In this document: positions 55,850 to 64,000 of the stretch, piece after piece
Numbering within the stretch: the first letter of the stretch is position 1
Layout: each line of letters begins with the position of its first letter
Assembly (NCBI RefSeq): GCF_932294415.1
Contig: NC_065536.1
Coordinates: 54,805,354-54,869,353, forward strand
DNA: 64,000 nt
Direction: 5' to 3'
Source of the DNA: Quercus robur
Lineage: Eukaryota > Streptophyta > Magnoliopsida > Fagales > Fagaceae
Made by a program: the position numbers and the translations under genes
Notes under the pieces: model-generated
What the model was told of the DNA's origin: nothing
What the model saw: the letters and a program-made list of their open reading frames with translations, nothing else
Databases searched by the model: none

Positions 55850-57039
55850 TTAGCTTCTCCTTATTCTATTTTTCCCCTTTTGGATATTTGCTTGGAATCA
55901 ATTACCATATTACTCTGTCCTCGTATTCTTAGCTCAATCATGAAAAAAAAGTATGATATAATATATTTGTGCTAATTGTTTAGTTACTTTAGTGGTTGAT
56001 GTTGAACATATAGACTAATTCTTATAAACTTATAGTCATTAAGTGATTAAATTATTAACTAATATTACTAATTTGTCATAGGGCATTATGGATATTGGAG
56101 ATTTAAGAAATGATATGACTCATATCTAGTTGAACAAAGTTTATTGTCAAACTAGTTTGGAGAGAAACTTTTTACACTTCTCATATATCTTTTTCTTTTT
56201 TAATTATTATATATGTGAATTTTGAAAATCTAACCGTTGAATTTCATATTTCTTATGTTCTTAACATGCATATTAAATTTCGTTCAAATTGAATATTATT
56301 TACTATTCGATAAATAAACTTATTTTCTACACACAATTTTAGATCATAAAAATTTGAAATTTTAACATTTGCTTGATAAGATAGCAATTGATTTTTGATA
56401 TTCTTGAAATTTTACGTACATAAAGAATATTATAAAAAACATGCAATCTAACAACTAGATTTTCAAAATTCACAATTAATATAAACTTTTTTCAATCAAG
56501 CACTAGCTTGCACTTAGGCTCCAAGAGGTATTTGCGCACAAGTGCGCCCTTCCTTTTTACCAACACTGCTTAAGATGTTTTATTACTAGCATTTGGTAAA
56601 CAGTGACCATGTGACTGTATACAAGTAATTTTTCCCAACTGTGTAAAGTTGGAAAAATTACTTGTGGCTTTTTCCACCATTATTCTTGCGTTCTTGGTGA
56701 TATTAAGAAATCATGTCACGGGGATGAGGCATGATTGGATTGATATCATTCTGTATTTTTAGATTTGGATTGGTATCGTTCTGTACTTTTAGATAATGGA
56801 CTCGTGAAGTTATTGTGTTTGTGATGTTGGAATAGGCAATAGAGCATTGGTAATTTGCCGTTGCTAGTGTGGAGGTGTCCAGTCAGAAAAGTGGTGAAAA
56901 AGTAATGCAGGATATAACATAACCTGCCTAAAAGAACCAGACAATCTTAAGTTGGCCTAAGCAAAATTTTAGTCAAATTATAGAACCAAACACGTGATGG
57001 GATGCTATCTTGAACATGCTATTTAGATCATTCATGTTG
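55850..57039. other. Spacer, no gene recognised
   Basis: AT-rich; an inverted pair AATTTTTCCCAACTGTGTAAAG/TTGGAAAAATTACTTG near 56620-56665 suggests one more small foldback. Confidence 0.4.
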
Positions 57040-57890
57040 GGCTGAGCTAGATTCGTAAAGGAACCAAGTCATTCATGAATAACTCGGTCTTGGCTCCATA
57101 AAAAGGTTGTTCATATTCGTTTGTTTATAAATAAGCCAAGTTTGAACCTTAATTTTAGGCTTGTTTGATAAATAAGCCGTGTCCAAGCAAAAAAAAATTG
57201 TTCGTGAACAAGCTTGTGAACAATAGCGATTGATACAAAACATATTGAGCTTTGGCTCGTTTTTAGCTTGATATATGTTTACTAAATAAACTCATTATTA
57301 TGACATTACACATGTTTTGGAATGTTAATTTATAACTTGTTTATTTATATATGTTTTGAAATGTTAATTTATTTAGATTTGTGAAAATTATAGCACAAAT
57401 TTGGATATAAAAATTGTATTTTGAACAATTACTCAAGTTATAGATAATGAATGATAAATGGATGGATTTAATTATGTAAGTTGTAATTTGAATAATTTCT
57501 AATTATGGGTGGAATTCGAAGCATGATAAAATGAATATATTATTTTATTGTTTTTTTTTTTTGTTTACTTGATTTTTGGTGATATAAGCATTTGATGATG
57601 CAAATTTTTTGAATCCCAAGCTAAAAAGCTTAACTTGAGCTCGAGTTTAAGCTTGATATTAAGCTCGAGCTTGGCTTGGCTTAATTAAGCTTGGTTTGGC
57701 TAATTAATTAACTCAAGCCAAGCCAAGCCAAGCTTAAACTTTTTGGCAGTCTCACAAGCTTGAGTTCAAACATTGTTTTAAGGCTTGTCTTAAACTCGAG
57801 CCAAACTTGAGCATTTGATTTTTATTGACGAGCCAAGCTCAAACACGCACTATTCGACAAAGTTTGGCTCATTTATAGCCCTAGCCCTGA
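57040..57890. mobile_element. Probable old inverted-repeat element rich in GCTCGAG/GCTTGG words
   Basis: GGGCTGAGCTAGATTCG on the left and GAGCCAAGCTC, AGCCCTAGCCC on the right, with many AAGCTCGAGC and AGCCAAGCC repeats between, resemble a common plant repeat family. Ends were not resolved. Confidence 0.35.
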
Positions 57891-58221
57891 GCAAAATTAT
57901 AGTCAAATTTAACGGAAAAACTCACTTTTCTACTTAATGCAGTTTGTTTTTCACTTCCATTTGCGTTGAGCTCTTTTTTTTACTACTATATTTAAGTACT
58001 ACTTTTTTTTTAATATATATATATATATATATACAAACTCTTGTACCTCTTCTTCATCAACTCTGCCAAGCTAGGCCCCATTTTGTTTCCTTGCCTTTTA
58101 CCTCAACATTCTTGTCCCTCTTGATCTGAGTCCAACCCTAATCCTAACCTCGCGAAATTAAGTTAATTGGTGTAGATCTTGTTGAAGATACAATGCTAGT
58201 TAGGTTTAACCATGTGCTGTA

Positions 58222-59600
58222 TGTTAAGGTTTATGCCCTAAGATCCAATTTATTGGCATGTTATAAATAATTAAATTGTTTAATTATTTAAGACTATTTG
58301 TAAATGAACTAATTGGACATTATCATAGTCCTTGAGATGCATTGTATGTGATTTAGTTATAGAAGATACAAATTACAAATTCCTTGTAAACTCAAAATGT
58401 AGTTTGTAGTCAATGATGAAATTATGCATTTCATCTGCGAAGACTATAACACATCAGTTAAGATGGTTTGTCTTGATCATGGAAGTAAAGACTTTTAGTT
58501 GATGTATTTATGTGTCTTAAGTGTGTAAGATATATTAAATTGGACCGCTGTGAGATTAATTATTCAATTAACAACTGTCACTTGAATAATAAATCTCACG
58601 ACTTCTAATTTCATAGATTCTCAATCCTGAGAGGATAGTGAACCCAATCATGAAGTGTGGGTTACTTTGATATATCAGGAGTAAGATATAATTTAATGGT
58701 CAAAACCTCAGTATATTAGGTAAACGCATATAGTATTGAGGGAATACATATTCTTAAGATGGAATCCATAATTTCTTTCTATAAAGATATGAAGTAACCC
58801 CTTAAGATAAGTTTAATAGAAACTGATTATTCAGGGCCTACCACTTTAGTAAGGAGTTACTAAAGTTTATATTTAATGAAATTAAATTTCATAAATATGA
58901 GTAACTAAAAGATTAAACCGGGGACCCAAGGAGTAAAATAGTTGTTTACAAAGTGATAGTTTATTATAACTTTGTTCACTATGGATATTTCATGGAGGGG
59001 TCAAATGATACCATATTAGAGTTTTGAGATATAATTTATTAATAAGGCCTAGAGTGCAATTATATTTCTATAATAGTACTTATTATATAATTAATGGTAA
59101 ATTTGGACTTATCAAGAGTTGACAGAGAAGCCCGAGGCCCACTGGAGCTAGAGCTTTATTTGTCCCTTTGGTCCCATCCTAAGCCATATACTAAAACCCA
59201 ATTGGGCTGGTCCAAAAGGCTAACCCAATTAGATAATCAATTTTTATTTAATAAAAGTTACTAAATAAAATAACTGCCCTGACAATTAAAAATGTACGTA
59301 TGATTAAAAAAAGAGAAAAATAGTTTTTCTCTACAAGATCTTTTGAATACATTTTTTCAAAGAAAATTCAATGTACTTAAGAACTGATTGAGAGACTATT
59401 CATCTTAGGCACCATGTGGAATTGGGGTGAAGATTTAAGATCTTCTCAAGTCATGTTTTTGAATTTCACTGTATTAAGGTACGCTTTCTATTTTTTGTTC
59501 TAAAATTCAAGGTTATATGTTATCTCTCATGATTGAAATAGATCATTGTGTTGCTTCTGCTGCTAGTTTTGTATGAGATGCAAAACTAGTTTTTCCAACA
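58222..59600 (+). repeat. Solo LTR, copia-like (1379 bp)
   Basis: TGTTAAGGTTTATGCCCTAA at the start and TTTTTCCAACA at the end, with a perfect TSD CTGTA (58217-58221, 59601-59605). TTTATGCCCTAAGATCCAAT and GTATGAGATGCAAAACTAG are typical of a widespread copia-type LTR family. No internal region is present, so it is a recombined solo LTR. Confidence 0.9.
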
Positions 59601-59605
59601 CTGTA

Positions 59606-61097
59606 TGTAACAATTTTCTTAGTGTTGACCTTTCTTCAATTGTATGGTGTAATTTGCCTGGATTAGGAGGATGTCTAATCTATTTCTAATGCTCTTGCAT
59701 TTTGTTGATCTCTCTCTCTCTCTCTCTTCTTTTGCCTTGTATTTTGCTGATCTCATTGTCTCCATAGCAGTAGCCAGTAGGATTTGAGTGCAGTGTGTTG
59801 TGCAATGTCGATTGTTGCCTTAGCTAGCTAGACATCACTTAAGTTTTTGATGATACTGTTTTGGTTACTGGGTGTTCAAAAATTCTAAAACCACATAATA
59901 AATCACAACTTTTGTCATAATTGTCCACGTGACAAACTGTGAATAGTAGATAAAAACTTGTGGGACCATGTAAAAGTGACATTATGTAGTTAGTCACAGT
60001 CTACCATATAAGATAGTTGTGGCAAAAGTTGTGACTTTTTATGTGGCACTAGAATTACTCTTGGGTGATAGGTGGGTGGTTTGGTTTTTGAGGATATATA
60101 TTTTGTTGAATGAGTAATAATGGGACATTGTTCTACATCTTGATTTAATGATTTATAGTCTAATTAGATTAATTAATGCTAAATACATTTTTGATTTATA
60201 GTCTAATTGGACTAGTGCTAAATACGGAAATATAATTTGAAGAATATTTGCATGAGTGTGCTCCAGTTTTGTAATTTAGTACATGTTTATGAATTTATGT
60301 TGCTTTTGTTATGTTTGCCAGAAAGAGGAAGGAGGAGGGGGTTGAATTGACAACCCAGATTAACCAAACACTAGCAGTTGGAAAAAGGTATAGGCTAACA
60401 AAAACCCAACCCCTTTTAGCTTAGCTTCACTAGAAATTAGCCGATCTTAAAATTGATCTAGATCGTCAGGCAATACGAAGAAAATTTACAACTTCTAGCA
60501 AGGAAAGTGAAATCATGAGTTCTTCGGCCCAGACCAAAAAAGTGGAATAAAATTAGGCTAATTAGCTTTAAACTGCTGATGTCAAATACTCATTAGCTGA
60601 ACAATGATAATCTTATTATTCTGTAAAAAAAAAAAAACTCAGGCATGTTTCCTTGAACTCAGCTCTCGTTTGTTTTCTCTACATCACTCTCTTTCGGCCC
60701 TCCCCATTTCCTTATTCTGTCTTCAGCAATTGATGCCTGCATTTCACACCAATTTAGTCAATCCTTCCATTCTTAACACGGGCAATTTGTTGAGCATTTT
60801 TTGTATAATGTAACTATTTAATATGGGCAGTGTTAATTACACAAATCATTTTACACACGTCTATTCATGAAGATTTCAGTTCAAATTCACTTGTGTATAG
60901 ATGAATGCGCAAAATGGCATGTGTAATAGATTTTACTGATTTAAGATTATCATTCCAGTTAGAAAGATTGAAGACAACTGTCTTTCGTTTTTCGTTTTTT
61001 GTTTTGTTTTCGTTTTTTTTTTTTTTTTTTTTTTTTTGAGTAAAATGAATTTCATTAGAAGCCACATATACATAAGATAAATGTGAAAAAAGTATAC
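59606..61097. other. Spacer downstream of the MATE gene
   Basis: Contains (TC)n at about 59709-59729 and an A/T tract near 61012-61037. I looked on the minus strand for the last small MATE exon and did not find a convincing one. Confidence 0.45.
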
Positions 61098-62687
61098 CTC
61101 TTTGTTCCAGTTGGTCCTATAAACTATAAAGAAAAGGACACAAGTTTGTACAATTGTTCCTGCTATCATACCGTACCAAATCCCCTGCAAAATTGAGAAT
61201 GACACAAAGTTCATGTTTCACATTAAAAAAAGGGACAAGAAGTTCATTTACATGGTGATGCATGGCTTATCTGATGCAATAAGATCCTATTGAGTATTGC
61301 ACGTTTGTGATTGTTTTCACTTTTCATAATTTTATCTCATAATTATTAAAGATTACTAGTAGGCTTGCTTGCTACTTCCATCATTTTCACTTGGAAATAG
61401 AAATGAAATAAACAAAAAATAGGAGAGGAAGACTTACCGTGACACCCCAATCAAGCTTGTAACCGAGAATGAGACCCAAAGGGATCCCAAAAACGTAGTA
61501 ACATGCAATGTTCACATAAGCAACAATACCTTGCCATCCTGCTCCAATAGCCACCCCTGTGAAAAAAACATTATTCACCCAATTAATTAAAATCTATTTC
61601 CATTTCCCTCAAGAATCTGAATTTTTATTTAAATGAAGAAGATAATATGATATAAAGACTAAAGAGGACGTATTATAAAACAAAAGATCGAAAAAATTTT
61701 AACTAGAAAATTCTAAGTTTCTAACCAGAGAGAACAGGTTGAACATTGTCAATGACGATGCAAAGAGCCAATATTGGTGTAAGCTGTTTAACGAGAGTTT
61801 CAACACTTGCATCACTTGAAAACAAGGATGGGTACAGGTTTCGTGTCAGGATTAGAATGATAGAGATGATAACACCGATCAAGAATGAGGTTATCACGGC
61901 CACTACTAATGAAAATTTAGCTGTTCTTGGATGAGCTGCTCCCAATTCATTTGACACTCTCACACTGCAAAAAATATATTTTGGTTTTAATTTTTCAGAC
62001 ATTTTGCAATCGAGTACAGAAATATATATATATATATATATAGCTTTATTGAGGTGTGTTTATCTGTCACTAACCTTATAGCTGCATTCATTCCAACAGA
62101 TTCCATAATTGTCCAGACCAATATGTTCATGCTACGACAAACATTGGCATTGCAGGAAATCGTTAATCAAAAATAAATTATATTCAATGCACAATAATGA
62201 TAGAATAGCTTTAGGCCCATGTATTGCACTGGCTTCATATATTCAAAGCACAATAATATTATAACGATTATATAACTTTTTCTGCTCGCAAAAATTGTTA
62301 TTCCAAATACAAATAAAATTTTCTTAGACTTTACTAAAAAGATCCCATTAAGAAAACATAACTAATATTTTTCTTACACTTCATACAAATGATATTGCAA
62401 GGACTAATAAAGTTGATACAAAACAATTAGAACAAGATCTAATTAAGAAAACATAAATAACAATTGGTTTAAATAAACGAAATCAAACAATCTATGACAT
62501 TCTACTCATTGAATGCACATATTTGAAAACGCCAAGAGCAAGAATTAAAGATTGAAATTTTGTCACCAATTGATAAAAAATATATATTAGCACAAATTGA
62601 TAAAAAAAAAAAAGACATGCATGATTAGCACAAACTATAAGACATAGACAGATCCAACTGCATAACACGTGGATGTGGTAATCATTT

Positions 62688-62742
<55 letters not shown>

Positions 62743-64000
62743 ATGTGGTAGTCATCTTTTTGCGTATAGAGAGAGTATTCAAATTACTAAAGGGTGCTTT
62801 TGTTTTGGCTTCAAACCACTTCCGGAAATGTTTTTCCGTAAAAGTGGGTGTTTGGTTGTTATTGAAAATTGGGTTAAACTGAAAATGTTTTTAGTCTTGA
62901 CCGCAAAATAAGAGCAATGGGGCATAAAATATCTTCCATTGTTATTTTTACTTCAAATCATTTCCGGAGACGTGCAAAGAGAGAAAGAGGGAGAGAAAGA
63001 AGGAATATAGACGCGCAAACACAAAGAAAGAGAGAGAGATTGTGCCGTCAAACCCACGATTGTGCCGGTTAGATCGCTGTCCTCGTCCCCTCCACGCGAC
63101 GATGAGTGCTTTGTTCATCCAAGCACCACCAAGATCGCACACCAGCACCCCAGCACCGGCGAGATTGATCCACATCCAAGAGCTCCGATCCCTCCTCCAT
63201 GAGCTTTGATCCACATCCATGAGCTCCGATCCCTCCTCCATGAGCTTCGATCCACATCTATGAGCTCCGATCCCTCCTCCATGAGCTCTGATCCACATGA
63301 CCCACCCATGCCCGACCTCTCCCTTTCCCTCACTTGTCGATCACTCTCTCTTCCTCCTTCTCTCCGTTTGACCAAGATTTTGGTGTTAACAAATGTTTTG
63401 TTCTGATTTTTGTTTGGTTTTGTTTTGATTTTTGTTTGTTTTAAGTTTATATATTGAAATTTTCAATTATGAAATTTGTTTGGAAGTTGAGAAAATAGTT
63501 GAGAAAATATGAAAAATTAGTAGAAAAATAGCATTTTTAGAACACAACCAAACACTAAAAAATATTTTCCAAAATATTTTTTGGAATGCAACCAAACACT
63601 TGAAAATATTTTCCTTTCTCGAAAATATTTTCACCTGAAAATATTTTACACTCGAAAAATATTTTACATTCAACCAAACACAGCCTAATTTAGAAAGTTT
63701 TGCTTAGAAAAAGATTGAATGCAGTGAGACAAGAGTCGTCCTATTCTAATTAATGTCACTGCATATGTCACAGGCGATTTGACCGTTGACATATTAGAAT
63801 TTGACGCTCATTGTGGGTGCTTGGGGTATATATAGGAATGTATGATATATTGGATGCATTGAAAAATTTAATATGATTAATTAGGGGGGGAGAGAGAGAG
63901 AGTTACCATATGGACAAGGCATCTACTGAAACTTCCGCATTTTGTAGATATCCAGCGAAAAGAATTAGTGCCATGAAGTACCACACTTCCAAGCTGCACA
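61098..64000 (-). CDS. MATE (multidrug and toxic compound extrusion) transporter, 3' exons
   Basis: Five exons on the minus strand join in frame: beyond 64000-63907, 62131-62075 (57 bp), 61964-61726 (239 bp), 61556-61438 (119 bp) and 61184-61098 (87 bp), all with GT..AG borders. The protein reads LEVWYFMALILFAGYLQNAE, the short-exon MNILVWTIMESVGMNAAI, VRVSNELGAAHPRTAKFS, GAGWQGIVAYVNIACYYVFG and GIWYGMIAGTIVQTCVLFF, which are the conserved blocks of the second half of plant DTX/MATE proteins, with several membrane helices. These are cation-coupled exporters of metabolites or xenobiotics. The 5' part lies outside the window, and the short last exon after NWNKE was not identified. No stop was seen in the joined frame. 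Confidence 0.93.
62793..63687. mobile_element. Probable inverted-repeat element in the MATE intron
   Basis: GTGGGTGTTTGGTTGTTATTG near 62845 and the inverted TTCAACCAAACACAGCC near 63670, with repeated GAAAATATTTT words on the right arm, suggest a MITE-type insertion. The exact ends and target duplication were not resolved. Confidence 0.5.
63168..63299. repeat. 41-bp tandem repeat, 3 units
   Basis: GAGCTCCGATCCCTCCTCC recurs at 63180, 63221 and 63262. It creates Gly/Ser-rich shadow frames on both strands that are not genes. Confidence 0.9.

Larger units (their letters stand above)
62132..63906 (-). other. Large intron of the MATE gene
   Basis: 1775 bp between donor GTAACT (63906) and acceptor CGTAG (62132), much longer than its sister introns. 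It holds a ~48-bp A tract (62692-62740) and an inserted repeat. Confidence 0.85.

Noticed and set aside
62948-63375. Gly/His/Ser-rich minus-strand frames resembling a repeat protein
   Set aside because: Generated by a 41-bp tandem repeat inside a MATE intron; frames appear on both strands.

Overview
This window is nuclear DNA of a flowering plant, most likely a woody eudicot; the LTR and MITE families look like those of Fagales trees, but that is an impression and not a measured assignment. The signs are genes with GT..AG introns, plant-only gene families (class III peroxidase, DYW-type PPR, NAC, MATE), telo-box and site II motifs before a ribosomal protein gene, AT-rich spacers with long A/T tracts, and dense nested transposable elements.

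Layout. 1-3652: 3' part of a Ty3/gypsy (Tat-type) retrotransposon: integrase C terminus, an ~80-bp tandem array, a decayed spliced gene on the opposite strand, and the 3' LTR. 4439-6092: Mutator-like element with very long inverted repeats and a perfect 9-bp target duplication. 7582-8735: intact class III peroxidase. 9269-9842: Harbinger-type MITE. 9846-15823: copy 1 of a segmental duplication. 16-19 kb: LTR-like and foldback debris. 19289-36508: a DYW-class PPR pseudogene split in three by a 10.1-kb Ty3/gypsy element (19499-29644, minus strand, TSD AGTAT) and a 4.6-kb hAT transposon (30168-34760, TSD CCACGACA). 37130-38401: minus-strand NAC-like gene with one in-frame TAG and a 45-residue acidic repeat. 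39096-53026: copy 2 of the duplication, inflated by solo LTRs, foldback elements and a local triplication. 53207-53647: intact intronless ribosomal protein L27a (uL15) gene. 58222-59600: solo copia-type LTR. 61098-64000: 3' part of a minus-strand MATE transporter gene, running off the window.

How it fits together. The host genes do not form a functional cluster; apparently functional ones are the peroxidase, RPL27A and probably the MATE gene. The rest is a layered record of insertion. Because the duplicated block occurs twice, one copy often gives the unoccupied target for an insertion in the other, so boundaries and TSDs can be read without a reference genome.

The most unusual biology is in the two Tat-type elements. 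Each carries a multi-exon gene antisense to gag-pol, with recognisable splice sites, converging on the pol 3' end, and in both a tandem array lies between the two converging ends. The PPR locus, with two boundary-exact insertions in one coding frame, is the second notable item.
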